This document shows, piece by piece, positions 34,113-42,251 of a stretch of 64,000 bases of DNA. The stretch's first letter is position 1. Every line of letters starts with the position of its first letter. Source of the stretch: Geodermatophilus sabuli (GTDB taxonomy: Bacteria > Actinomycetota > Actinomycetes > Mycobacteriales > Geodermatophilaceae); NCBI RefSeq assembly GCF_900215145.1, contig NZ_OBDO01000012.1, forward strand, positions 62,001 to 126,000, read 5' to 3'. Below the pieces are notes generated by a model. It ran no database searches and was not told the origin of the DNA. It saw only the letters and a list, made by a program, of their open reading frames with translations. A program made the translations under genes and the position numbers.

Positions 34113-35270
34113 TCAGACGCCGACCGGGGCAGCGGCGGGGAGGAGGTGCTCCAGGCCGGGCTTGACGTGCTCGGCGAAGGCGCGGATGCCGGCCACGGTC
34201 TCCTCGTGGTCCATGTGACCGGCCTGGCCCATGAGGAGCAGGTGACCGAACCCGCCGACCCGCTCGTAGAACCGCTCGATCTGACCGCGCACCGTCGCCG
34301 GGCTGCCGGCGAACACGATCCCGTCGGCGATCAGCTCGTCGAGGGTCTTGGTGTGGAAGTCGTACGGCGAGGACTGCCCGGCCAGCCCCGCGGCCCGCTG
34401 GGCATAGGGGATGTAGCCGGGGGGCAGCACGAACTGCGAGGGGACCTTGTTCGAGGAGATGTACCACATCAGCTTGCGGGCCCCCTCGAGTCCCTCCTCG
34501 TCGGTCCTCCCGGTGTACACCAGGGCCGCGTAGGCGAAGCGGTCGTCGGCCGGGAGCTCCCCGCCCGTGGCCAGCCGCCGGTCGCGGTAGGCCTGGAACA
34601 CCTTTCGGGTGCCCTCGTAGCCGGTGAGGAACGTGGCCAGCACGTGCCCGGCGTCCGCGACGCGGGCCGCGCCTCCGGTGCTGGTGCTGGTGACCCACAT
34701 CGGTGGGGCCGGCTGCTGGAGCGGCCGCGGCCAGATGTTGACCTGCCGGTGGGTGAAGAACTCGCCCTCCCAGTTGAACGGCCCGTCGTGGGTGGTCCAG
34801 GCCTTGTGGATCAGGTCGATGGCTTCCCACATGCGCTCGTTCATCCGCACCGGGTTGCTGTTCACCGCCGAGACCTCGTAGGGAACGCCCCGCACGAACC
34901 CGACGTCGAGCCGACCGTGCGAGAGCAGGTCGACCAGTGCCATCTCCTCGGCGATCCGCACGGGGTCCTTGCGGTTGGCCACCGGGTTCCCCAGCAGCAG
35001 GATGCGGGCCTGCTTGGTGAGGCGGGCAAGCGCGCCGGCCACGACCGGCCCGGCGGGGTCCATGCACGTCGCGGTGGAGTGGTGCTCGTTGAGCATCACG
35101 TTGAGGCCCGCGTCGTCGGCCACCTGCCATTCGGCGAGGTAGCGGTCCCACAGCCGCGCGGCCAGCGCGGGGTCGAGCACCCGGTTGGGCAGGGTCACGC
35201 GGATGGAGTCGAACTCCGGCTCCGGCGGCAGGTCGGGGTAGGGCGTCTCACTGAAGTGCCAGAACTGCAT
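34113..35270 (-). CDS. Luciferase-like (LLM class) flavin-dependent monooxygenase
   Basis: A 385-residue TIM-barrel protein of the bacterial luciferase superfamily. FWHFSETPYPDLP at the start, NVMLNEHHSTATCMDPAG, RILLLGNPVANRKDPVRIAEEMALVDLLSHGRLDVGFVRG and WVTSTSTGGAARVADAGHV are typical. Such enzymes use free FMNH2 supplied by a separate reductase; exactly such a reductase gene lies in the divergent operon at 36311. It sits 27 bases after the first alpha/beta hydrolase gene. Likely acts in aromatic or heterocycle oxygenation or ring opening; substrate not known. Confidence 0.87.
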   Translation of the reverse strand: MQFWHFSETPYPDLPPEPEFDSIRVTLPNRVLDPALAARLWDRYLAEWQVADDAGLNVMLNEHHSTATCMDPAGPVVAGALARLTKQARILLLGNPVANRKDPVRIAEEMALVDLLSHGRLDVGFVRGVPYEVSAVNSNPVRMNERMWEAIDLIHKAWTTHDGPFNWEGEFFTHRQVNIWPRPLQQPAPPMWVTSTSTGGAARVADAGHVLATFLTGYEGTRKVFQAYRDRRLATGGELPADDRFAYAALVYTGRTDEEGLEGARKLMWYISSNKVPSQFVLPPGYIPYAQRAAGLAGQSSPYDFHTKTLDELIADGIVFAGSPATVRGQIERFYERVGGFGHLLLMGQAGHMDHEETVAGIRAFAEHVKPGLEHLLPAAAPVGV

Positions 35271-35297
35271 GGTCGCTCCTTCGGGCGGGAGAGGTCG

Positions 35298-36086
35298 TCA
35301 GGCCGAGAAGTCGCGAATGCGAGCCGCGATCTCGTAGGGCTGATCGATCTGGGCGCGGTGCGCGGCGCCCGGGACGAGGCCGAACCGGGCTCCCGGGATC
35401 GCCTCGGCGTAGCGACGGCCGTACTCGGGGGAGACGATGCCGTCGGCCTCGCCCCACAGGACGAGGGTCGGCACGTCGATCCGGTCCAGCCAGCGCCGCA
35501 GCCGGGGGTTGTGCAGGTAGGGCTCCCAGCCATAGAGCGCGAGAGCCTCTTCGTTGCGGGCGATGTGGAGCACCTGCTCGCGCGGGGCCAGGCTCAGGTC
35601 GCCGGGCGCCGTCTCGGGCACCGCGTGCTGACGCGCGTCGAGGTCGGTCCGGGACATCGCGAACACGTCGGCGATGTCGCGGTCCCCGCGGCTGCCGACC
35701 TTGATGCCGACGGCGTCGACCAGCACCAGGCGGCTGATCCGCGGGCTGCGTCGGACCGCGATCTCCGCGGCCAGCCACCCACCGAACTGCAGGCCCACCA
35801 GCGTCACGTCGTGGGCGTCGATGCGGTCGAGCCAGTCGAGGTAGAGGTAGCTCAGGTCCTCCACGCTGGTGCACCAGTCGGGCCGGGGTGACAACCCGAA
35901 GCCGGGGTGACTGGGTGCGATCACGCGCCGCTCGTCGGCCAGCGTCTTCAGGAACTCGTAGTCGGCCTCAGCGCCCTCCGAGCCGTGGAGCACGACCACG
36001 GGAGCGCCGCTGCCCAGCTCGGTCACGTCCAGGACGACGCCGTGGCCCGCTGGGGTCCCGGTCGTCTCGTCTACGAGGGTCAGCAT
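35298..36086 (-). CDS. Alpha/beta hydrolase-fold protein with Gln in place of the nucleophile Ser
   Basis: A 262-residue alpha/beta hydrolase: VVVLHGSEG (oxyanion strand), GFGLSPRPDW, the nucleophile elbow VGLQFGGWLAAE, then VLWGEADGIVSPEYG (acid Asp) and PGAAHRAQID (His). At residue 100 the elbow has Gln (codon CAG) where catalytic members have Ser, Cys or Asp, so normal ester chemistry is not possible. It may be a cofactor-free binding or lyase-type enzyme or a non-catalytic partner. ATG 36086 has GGAGGA 7 bases upstream. First gene of the minus-strand operon; its promoter region carries CRP-like sites. Confidence 0.85.
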   Translation of the reverse strand: MLTLVDETTGTPAGHGVVLDVTELGSGAPVVVLHGSEGAEADYEFLKTLADERRVIAPSHPGFGLSPRPDWCTSVEDLSYLYLDWLDRIDAHDVTLVGLQFGGWLAAEIAVRRSPRISRLVLVDAVGIKVGSRGDRDIADVFAMSRTDLDARQHAVPETAPGDLSLAPREQVLHIARNEEALALYGWEPYLHNPRLRRWLDRIDVPTLVLWGEADGIVSPEYGRRYAEAIPGARFGLVPGAAHRAQIDQPYEIAARIRDFSA

Positions 36087-36146
36087 CGGTGTCTCCTCCA
36101 TGGCAACGTCGGTCCGCCAAATGTGGGCCGGATCACCTGCCCGGTC

Positions 36147-36232
36147 TGTGACCTAGGTCGCCGCCCGCTGTGACCCGCGCCCAGCCCGCCGGCGCTCGAC
36201 CGAAGTGGGCCGCGGTAGCGACCCAGGTCACA
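36147..36232. promoter_or_regulatory. CRP/FNR-type operators in the divergent promoter of the catabolic block
   Basis: Two 16-base sites of the same type face each other: TGTGAC-ctag-GTCGCC at 36147-36162, and the reverse complement of TGTGAC-ctgg-GTCGCT at 36217-36232. A weaker TGTGAC half-site is at 36169. They lie 61 bases before the hydrolase/LLM operon and 79 bases before the flavin reductase operon. The form TGTGAC-N4-GTNNCN fits Crp-family recognition (TGTGA-N6-TCACA), and a Crp/Fnr regulator is encoded in the plus-strand operon. Confidence 0.68.
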
Positions 36233-36310
36233 TACGGGCTCCCCCAGGGCCCGCATGCTCGTCGCGTACCGAGCCGGCCCGCCGCGGCCGACGGAGAAGG
36301 AGGCCCGCGC

Positions 36311-36862
36311 ATGAGCATCACCCCCCTGGACGCTCCCGCGCCCGCCCGGTCCGCCGGACCGGCAACCGCGGACGTCCTCCTGCAGCAGCGCTTCCGTGAG
36401 GCGATGGCGGGTGTGGCCACACCGGTGTCGGTGGTCACGTCGATCGACGACGGCCTGCCGGTCGGGACGACGGTGAGCGCGTTCGCATCGCTGTCGATGA
36501 ATCCCCCGATGGTGCTCGTGTCCCTGGACCGCGGGTCGGACCTGCTCGCCGTCGTGCGTCAGGCCGGCCGGTTCGGCGTGAACGTCCTCGGTGCCACCCA
36601 GTCCGCACTAGCGCTGGCCTTCGCCCGCAAGGGCGGCACCGGCAAGTTCGCGGGGGTGCGGTGGGAACGCGACCACGACCTCCCGCGGCTACCGGGAGCG
36701 CCGGGCTGGCTGGCCTGCGAGGTGGCCGCCCTGGTTGATGGCGGGGACCACGTCGTAGCGCTCGGGACGGTCGTCGCCGCCGACACCTGCGCGGCAGCGC
36801 CGCTGACCTACCACGGGCGGGCCTTCGGCACGCACTCCGCGCTGGGGGAGCTGTCCTCGTGA
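36311..36862 (+). CDS. Flavin reductase (FMN-binding split-barrel, two-component monooxygenase type)
   Basis: A 183-residue HpaC/RutF-like reductase. FREAMAGVATPVSVVTSIDDGLPVGTTVSAFASLSMNPPMVLVSL is the family core, followed by FGVNVLGATQSALALAFA and ACEVAALVDGGDHVVALGTV. It reduces free FMN or FAD with NAD(P)H for a partner monooxygenase, most likely the LLM protein encoded divergently. ATG 36311 with AAGGAGG upstream. It overlaps ribBA by 4 bases (GTGA), so flavin reduction and flavin synthesis are coupled at translation. Confidence 0.88.
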   Translation: MSITPLDAPAPARSAGPATADVLLQQRFREAMAGVATPVSVVTSIDDGLPVGTTVSAFASLSMNPPMVLVSLDRGSDLLAVVRQAGRFGVNVLGATQSALALAFARKGGTGKFAGVRWERDHDLPRLPGAPGWLACEVAALVDGGDHVVALGTVVAADTCAAAPLTYHGRAFGTHSALGELSS

Positions 36863-38121
36863 GCGCCCGTCGCTCGCCGGCCGAGGCGGTCCAGCACGCG
36901 GTTGCCGCACTCTCGGCCGGCCGCATGGTGATCGTGGTCGACGACGCCGACCGGGAGGACGAGGGCGATCTCGTCGTCGCCGCGGAGCTGGTCACCGAGG
37001 AGCAGTTGGCCTTCCTCGTGCGGCACACCACCGGCATCGTCTGTGCACCGATGACGGCGGCGCGGGCGCAGGAGCTGCAGCTGCCGCAGATGGTCGAGGT
37101 CAACACCGACGGGCACGGCACCGCATTCACCGTCACCGTCGACCACGTCGACACCGGGACCGGGGTCAGCGCCGCCGATCGGGCACGCACCGTGCACGCG
37201 CTGGCCGAGTCCGGAACGCGCCCGGAGCACCTGCGACGCCCGGGGCACGTCTTCCCACTGCGGGCCCGCAGCGGCGGCGTCCTCGTCCGGGCCGGCCACA
37301 CGGAGGCCGCCGTCGACCTGACCACGATGGCCGGCCTGAGCGGTGTGGGCGTCATCGGGGAGATCGTCGACGAGGACGGCTCGATGCGCCGTGGGGCGTC
37401 GCTGGCGGCCTTCGCCGCCGAGCACGACCTTCCCGTCCTGGCGATCGCCGACCTGGTCCGCTACCGGCGGGCGACCGAGCGGCTGGTCGAGCAGGTCGCG
37501 AGCTCGCAGATGCCGACCGAGTTCGGCGCCTTTCGCGCGGTGGCCTACCGCAGCAGCCTGGACGGGACCGAGCACCTGGCCCTGGTCATGGGCGACGTGG
37601 CCGCCGCCGGCCGCACCTCCGCGGGCGCCCTGGTGCGCGTGCACTCCGAGTGCCTCACCGGCGACATCCTCGGGTCGTTGCGCTGCGACTGCGGCGGCCA
37701 GCTGGAACAGGCGCTACGGGCGGTCGCGGCCGAGGGCTGCGGTGCGGTGGTCTACCTGCGCGGCCACGAGGGCCGCGGCATCGGCCTGGCGCACAAGATC
37801 CGCGCCTACGCACTGCAGGAGCAGGGGTTCGACACCGTCGACGCCAACACCGTCCAGGGCCTGCCGGCCGACTCGCGCAGTTACGGCGTCGGCGCACAGA
37901 TCCTGGGCGACCTGGGGATCTCACGGTTGCGGCTGATCACCAACAACCCGGCCAAGTACCGGGGCCTGGAGGGTCACGGGCTCACCGTCGTCGGCCGGGT
38001 CGCGCTCCCCACCGTCGAGACGCCGCACAACGTGCGGTACCTGCGCACCAAGCGCGAACGGATGGGACACGAACTCGCCGGGCCAGAGGTCGGCCGATCA
38101 CCAGCGGGAGGACAGCAGTGA
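36859..38121 (+). CDS. ribBA: Bifunctional 3,4-dihydroxy-2-butanone 4-phosphate synthase / GTP cyclohydrolase II
   Basis: A 420-residue fusion. The N-terminal RibB domain (~1-210) has VDDADREDEGDLVVAAE, RHTTGIVC and RAGHTEAAVDL. The C-terminal RibA domain has zinc ligands Cys265, Cys276 and Cys278 (SECLTGDILGSLRCDCGG), LRGHEGRGIGL and the substrate loop DTVDANTVQGLPADSRSYGVGAQIL, all intact. It makes both early precursors of riboflavin. No other rib gene is nearby; its place in the catabolic operon suggests an extra flavin supply for the LLM monooxygenase. No FMN riboswitch is seen upstream. Confidence 0.9.
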   Translation: MSARRSPAEAVQHAVAALSAGRMVIVVDDADREDEGDLVVAAELVTEEQLAFLVRHTTGIVCAPMTAARAQELQLPQMVEVNTDGHGTAFTVTVDHVDTGTGVSAADRARTVHALAESGTRPEHLRRPGHVFPLRARSGGVLVRAGHTEAAVDLTTMAGLSGVGVIGEIVDEDGSMRRGASLAAFAAEHDLPVLAIADLVRYRRATERLVEQVASSQMPTEFGAFRAVAYRSSLDGTEHLALVMGDVAAAGRTSAGALVRVHSECLTGDILGSLRCDCGGQLEQALRAVAAEGCGAVVYLRGHEGRGIGLAHKIRAYALQEQGFDTVDANTVQGLPADSRSYGVGAQILGDLGISRLRLITNNPAKYRGLEGHGLTVVGRVALPTVETPHNVRYLRTKRERMGHELAGPEVGRSPAGGQQ

Positions 38122-38732
38122 GCAACGACGCCGCGGCGCGGCAGGCGATCCGCGAGACGGTCGACAACTGGGCCGTCTGGCGCGACGCCGGGGACTGGGC
38201 GCGGTTCGCCACTGTCTGGCACTCCGACGGGTACATGACCGCCACGTGGTTCCAGGGGCCGGCCGAGGAGTTCATCCGCGTCAGCCGCCAGGGCTTCGAG
38301 AGCGGCGTGAGCATCCTGCACTTCCTCGGCGGCACCAGCGTGAACGTCGCCGGCACCCGGGCGATCGCCCAGACGAAGATGACCATCTCCCAGCGCGCGG
38401 CGGTGGACGGCGTAGAGGTCGACGTGACCTGCACCGGGCGCTTCTACGACTTCTTCGAGGAGCGCGACGGCGCCTGGCGGATCGTCCGCCGCCAGCCGAT
38501 CTACGAGAAGGACCGGCTGGACGTGTTGGACCCCGCCGCCGACGTGGCACTGGACCCCGAGCTGCTGAGCCGGTTCCCTGCCGGCTACCGCCACCTGGCC
38601 TACCTGCAGACCAAGGCCGGCTTCACGGTGAAGGACGGCCTCCCCGGGTTGACCGGCGCGGTGGTGGAGGACCTCTACGCCGAGGGGGCCGCCTGGCTCG
38701 GCGGGAGCCCGACGCCCGGCGTCCCGCTCTGA
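38118..38732 (+). CDS. NTF2/SnoaL-like fold protein
   Basis: A 204-residue protein with an N-terminal NTF2-like domain: AIRETVDNWAVWRDAGDWARFATVWHSDGYMTATWF, then VAGTRAIAQTKMTISQRAAVDGVEVDVTCTGRFYDFFEERDGAWRIVRRQPIYEKD. The family holds isomerases, dehydratases, small dioxygenase subunits and binding proteins. A C-terminal extension of ~60 residues follows. GTG 38118 overlaps the ribBA stop (GTGA). It is probably an enzyme or accessory of the pathway; exact step unknown. Confidence 0.75.
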   Translation: MSNDAAARQAIRETVDNWAVWRDAGDWARFATVWHSDGYMTATWFQGPAEEFIRVSRQGFESGVSILHFLGGTSVNVAGTRAIAQTKMTISQRAAVDGVEVDVTCTGRFYDFFEERDGAWRIVRRQPIYEKDRLDVLDPAADVALDPELLSRFPAGYRHLAYLQTKAGFTVKDGLPGLTGAVVEDLYAEGAAWLGGSPTPGVPL

Positions 38733-38780
38733 CCCGTTCCCACGCACTGACCACCACCCGACGACGAAGGAGGCTCTGTC

Positions 38781-39638
38781 GTGACCCCGGCGACCAGCCG
38801 CTACGCCACTCTCGACGGCATGCGCACCCACCTGCTGGAAGCAGGGGTGGGCGGGCGCCCGTTGCTGCTCTTGCACTCGGGTGAGTACGGCGGCTGCGCG
38901 GAGACCTCCTGGCAGCACGTCATGGCCCCGCTCGCCCAGGCCGGCTACCACGTCGTCGCACCGGACTGGCTCGGCTTCGGGCGGACCGACAAGGTCGTCG
39001 ACTTCGCCGACCCCAGGGGCCGCCGACTCCGGCACATCGCCGCGGTGATCGAGAGCCTGGGCTGGGCGGCGCCGGCGATCGTCGGCAACTCCATGGGCGG
39101 CACGTACCTGGCGCAGGACCTCGCGTCGGACCGCCCCGTGCTCCCCGCCTCCGCCGCCGTGCTGGTCAGCGGCGGTGGCTTCGTGCCGGACAACGACGCC
39201 CGGCGGGCGACCCTGGACTACGACCTCAGCCGCGAGGGGATGCGCCGCATCCTCGCCACGGTGCTGTACTCCCCGGCCCTGTCGCAGGACGAGGACTACC
39301 TCACTTGGCGGCACGAGCTCAGCCTCATCCCGGGCGCATGGCAGTGCACCGCGTCGGCCCGTCTACGGCCGCCGGGGCAAGGGGTCGGCGGTGGCGAGTT
39401 CGGCAAGCCCGACGACACGCGCTACGAGCGGATCGGCTGCCCTACCCTGGTCGTCGCCGGAGCGCAGGACCCACTGCGGCTGCCCGGGTACGCCGACGAA
39501 CTGGCCGCCCGCATCCCGGACGCCGAGCTGCTCACCTACGAGGACTGCGGGCACATGCCCAACATCGAGCAGCCCGACCGGTTCGTCGACGACCTGCTGT
39601 CCTTCCTGGACCGTCGGTACGCCCGACGCGCTGCCTGA
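38781..39638 (+). CDS. Alpha/beta hydrolase (MhpC-like, canonical triad)
   Basis: A 285-residue hydrolase with LLLLHSGEYGG (oxyanion region), VGNSMGGTYLAQDLA (nucleophile Ser104), a cap segment, VVAGAQDPLRLPGYADEL (acid Asp) and EDCGHMPNIEQP (His). It resembles meta-cleavage product hydrolases. GTG 38781 has GAAGGAGG upstream. It complements the first hydrolase of the block, whose nucleophile is missing. Confidence 0.85.
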   Translation: MTPATSRYATLDGMRTHLLEAGVGGRPLLLLHSGEYGGCAETSWQHVMAPLAQAGYHVVAPDWLGFGRTDKVVDFADPRGRRLRHIAAVIESLGWAAPAIVGNSMGGTYLAQDLASDRPVLPASAAVLVSGGGFVPDNDARRATLDYDLSREGMRRILATVLYSPALSQDEDYLTWRHELSLIPGAWQCTASARLRPPGQGVGGGEFGKPDDTRYERIGCPTLVVAGAQDPLRLPGYADELAARIPDAELLTYEDCGHMPNIEQPDRFVDDLLSFLDRRYARRAA

Positions 39639-39780
39639 GCCTCGACCGGACGGTCCCGGTCCCGCCGGCCCCCAGCCCGCGGAAACCGCGAGTCCTGCCG
39701 TGCCGGCGGGCTCCGGTCGGCGCGTGTGGATCGTGGTTACGCTTCGGTGTCGACAGTTCGTGCCCGACGGGAGGCCGCGC

Positions 39781-40464
39781 ATGTCCCCGAGGGGACCGGA
39801 TCCAGCGGTCGTGGACGCCTGGGAGAACAGCTACCTCGCTGAACTCAGTGAGCAGGTTCGTGACCTCGTGCTCGCGGACTCCTTCGTGCTGACCATCCCG
39901 CCCGGCAACGTGATCTACGAGGCCTACGGCCAGCCGCGGCTGGCCCTGATCCTGTCCGGCCACGCCAAGGTGCAGGTGCTGTCCCAGGGCGGCCGGGCGG
40001 CCACCATCCGGTACGCCGGGCCCGGTCAGGTCATCGGCCTGCCGGCCGTCATCTCCGACGGCGCGCCCTACGGGGCCAGAGCCATCGGCGCGTGCCAGGT
40101 GGCGATGCTCAACGTCAGCGTCCTCCGGCGGCTCGCCAACACCGACGTCTCCGTCGCCTGGCTGTTCGCCCGCAAGGTCACCGAAGGGTCCTACGAGTCG
40201 ATCGAGCTGCTCGGGATCAGCCTGTTCGGGACCGTCCGACAGCGGGTGAGCCGGCACCTGCTCGACCTGGCCGAGCGAAAGGACAACCAGCTGGTGGTCC
40301 AAGTCAACCAGCAGGAGCTCGCCGACGCCATCGGCTCAGTCCGGGAAGTCGTGGCCCGCGCACTGCGCCAGCTCCAGGACGACGAACTGGTCGCCCGGAC
40401 GCCGGGCGCCCTGGTGCTGCTCGACCCGGCGGCGCTTCACGCGGTCGCCAGCGGTGGCGACTGA
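39781..40464 (+). CDS. Crp/Fnr-family transcriptional regulator
   Basis: A 227-residue regulator: cyclic-nucleotide-binding-like beta-barrel (FVLTIPPGNVIYEAYGQPRLALILSGHAKVQV ... GPGQVIGLPAVISDG), a long dimer helix, and a winged helix with VNQQELADAIGSVREVVARALRQLQDDELV. The recognition helix keeps the Arg-Glu-x3-Arg pattern (VREVVAR) that in E. coli CRP reads TGTGA. This matches the TGTGAC palindromes at 36147-36232 and 41983-42060. The effector is unknown; the cAMP-contacting Arg-Ser pair is not evident. ATG 39781 with GGGAGG upstream. Confidence 0.88.
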   Translation: MSPRGPDPAVVDAWENSYLAELSEQVRDLVLADSFVLTIPPGNVIYEAYGQPRLALILSGHAKVQVLSQGGRAATIRYAGPGQVIGLPAVISDGAPYGARAIGACQVAMLNVSVLRRLANTDVSVAWLFARKVTEGSYESIELLGISLFGTVRQRVSRHLLDLAERKDNQLVVQVNQQELADAIGSVREVVARALRQLQDDELVARTPGALVLLDPAALHAVASGGD

Positions 40465-40493
40465 CGGCAGCGAGACCACCCCGTGACGTGACA

Positions 40494-40530
40494 GTGCGCC
40501 TCCGCAGCCGGCCCGGCCGCGGAGGCGCAC
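40494..40530. terminator. Strong bidirectional hairpin between the Crp and transporter genes
   Basis: GTGCGCCTCCGC (40494-40505) pairs perfectly with GCGGAGGCGCAC (40519-40530), 12 base pairs around a 13-base loop that can itself pair (CCGG/CCGG). It lies between two convergent stop codons. Confidence 0.85.
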
Positions 40531-40546
40531 CCTCATGCGGCTGCTG

Positions 40547-41881
40547 CTACCCCACCCACGTGTCGTGCCGGGTCTCGCGAACCAGTGGCAGGATGACGCA
40601 GAGGCTGACCAACGCGGCGACCATGACGTACCAGGCCGGGGCGAGACTGCTGCCGGTCACGTCGACCAGCAGGGTGGCCACGAAGGGCGCGGTACCGCTG
40701 AACAGCGCGGTGCCGAACCCGTAGGCCACCCCGAACCCGGAGACGCGCACCTTCGTCGGGAACATCTCGGCGAAGGTCGCGGGCGTGACGCCGCAGAAGC
40801 TACTGACCGGGATCCAGAGGATGACCATGCCCAGGAGCGCGGACCCGAAGGTGCCGTTCTGCAGGAGCAGGAAACCCGGATAGGGCAGGGCGAGCCCGGC
40901 CAGGCAGGCGAAGATCAGGATCGGTCGCCGGCCGAACGCGTCCGACAGGGCGCCGAACACCGGGGTCATGCAGGAACCGATCGCCGTGGCCAGCACGACC
41001 GCGGTGAGTGCCTGGATCGGGGTGAACCCGATGACCGTGATCAAGTAGCTGAGGATGAACGAGAGCACGGTGTACGAGGTGATGGCGAAGGCGACCGCGA
41101 TGCCGACGATGGTGAGCATCGCCTTCCAGTGCTCCCGCAGCACCGTCGACAGCGGACTGCTGACCTGTTCGTCGGTGGACTTGACCGCCTCGAACTGCGG
41201 CGTCTCCGCGATCCTCGCCCGCAGGTACATCCCGATCGCCAGCAGCGGGAAGCTGAGCAGGAAGGGAACGCGCCAACCCCAGCCGGTCATCGACTCGGCC
41301 GAGAGCAACAGCGTGAACAGCAGGACGACCAGGCCGCCGAGCATGCTGCCGGCGTTGGCCGAGAAGTACGCCAGGGACCCGTAGAAGCCTCGACGGTGCG
41401 GCGGCGCGTACTCCACCAGGAAGGACGCCGACGCCCCGAACTCACCGCCCACCGACAGGCCCTGCAGCATGCGCGCCACGACCAGCAGCGCCGGAGCCAG
41501 GAGCCCCACGGAGGCGTAGGTCGGCATTATCCCGATGAGCAGCGTGGCTACGCCCATCAGCGTCACCGACACGATCAGCGCGACCTTCCGACCCCGCTTG
41601 TCCGCGATCCGGCCGAACAGGATGGCGCCGATGGGGCGCATCACGAAGCCGACCGCGAACACGGCGAAGGTGGACAGGATCGCGGCGATGCGGTCCTCGC
41701 CCGGGAAGAACAGTTGGGACAGGACGGGGGTCAGGAAGGCGAAGACCGCGAAGTCGTACCACTCCAAGGCGTTCCCCGTACCCGCCGCGAGGATCGCCTT
41801 GCGCGCCCCCTTGCGGTCGACCGGAGCGGATGTCACCGAGCGAACAGCCTCGGGATCACTCGTCGCTGGACTCGCCACCAT
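40547..41881 (-). CDS. MFS transporter, metabolite:H+ symporter (MHS) type
   Basis: A 444-residue transporter with 12 membrane helices. AAGTGNALEWYDFAVFAFL at the start, GRIADKRGRKVALIVSV (loop 2-3 motif), RMLQGLSVGGEFGASASFLVEYAPPHRRGF and FGALSDAFGRRPILIFA are typical of the ShiA/KgtP/ProP group, which imports organic or aromatic acids. ATG 41881 with GAGGGA upstream. Its promoter region carries several CRP-like sites, so it is probably the uptake system of the catabolic block. Confidence 0.88.
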   Translation of the reverse strand: MVASPATSDPEAVRSVTSAPVDRKGARKAILAAGTGNALEWYDFAVFAFLTPVLSQLFFPGEDRIAAILSTFAVFAVGFVMRPIGAILFGRIADKRGRKVALIVSVTLMGVATLLIGIMPTYASVGLLAPALLVVARMLQGLSVGGEFGASASFLVEYAPPHRRGFYGSLAYFSANAGSMLGGLVVLLFTLLLSAESMTGWGWRVPFLLSFPLLAIGMYLRARIAETPQFEAVKSTDEQVSSPLSTVLREHWKAMLTIVGIAVAFAITSYTVLSFILSYLITVIGFTPIQALTAVVLATAIGSCMTPVFGALSDAFGRRPILIFACLAGLALPYPGFLLLQNGTFGSALLGMVILWIPVSSFCGVTPATFAEMFPTKVRVSGFGVAYGFGTALFSGTAPFVATLLVDVTGSSLAPAWYVMVAALVSLCVILPLVRETRHDTWVG

Positions 41882-41982
41882 GTTTCCCTCACCGACTCTG
41901 ATTGGTGTGATGATCCGGGGTGTACGGCGCAGCGATCGGGGTTTGCCAACTCCTACAGCGGGAAGAAGTGTGACGCTCCGCA

Positions 41983-42060
41983 CGTAACGGCCGTCACAGT
42001 CTCTTGTCCGGCCTCCGTCGTCTGTGACCGAAGTCCGCGACGGGTGTGACTGCTGTAACA
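41983..42060. promoter_or_regulatory. Cluster of CRP/FNR-type operators upstream of the transporter
   Basis: Three 16-base sites: CGTAAC-ggcc-GTCACA (41983-41998), TGTGAC-cgaa-GTCCGC (42023-42038) and TGTGAC-tgct-GTAACA (42045-42060); a fourth, weaker TGTGAC half-site is at 41969. They sit 100-180 bases before the transporter ATG. Half-site and spacing equal those in the divergent promoter at 36147-36232. The rest of the 383-base gap 41882-42264 holds no gene. Confidence 0.68.
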
Positions 42061-42209
42061 CGTCTGCCCCCGAGGCGCCTGCCGTGTCGGTTCCGGCGGA
42101 CCACGTGGAGAATGCGCTCCGGGCAGATCACGCTGGCCCCATGTGCGCCCCGGCGCACCCGCCCAGGCCCCTGGGTCACGGGGTCGTTACGCGCACCCCG
42201 CCGTCCACC

Positions 42210-42225
42210 GGCCTGTCGGCAGGCC
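42210..42225 (-). terminator. Hairpin downstream of the methyltransferase gene
   Basis: GGCCTG (42210-42215) pairs with CAGGCC (42220-42225) around four bases, 40 bases past the methyltransferase stop codon. Confidence 0.5.
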
Positions 42226-42251
42226 ACCACCCCATGGTCAACGGCCGAGCG

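Noticed and set aside
36087..36858. An FMN riboswitch in front of the flavin reductase-ribBA operon
   Set aside because: The conserved RFN-element sequence is not present in the 224-base gap; CRP-like sites are there instead.
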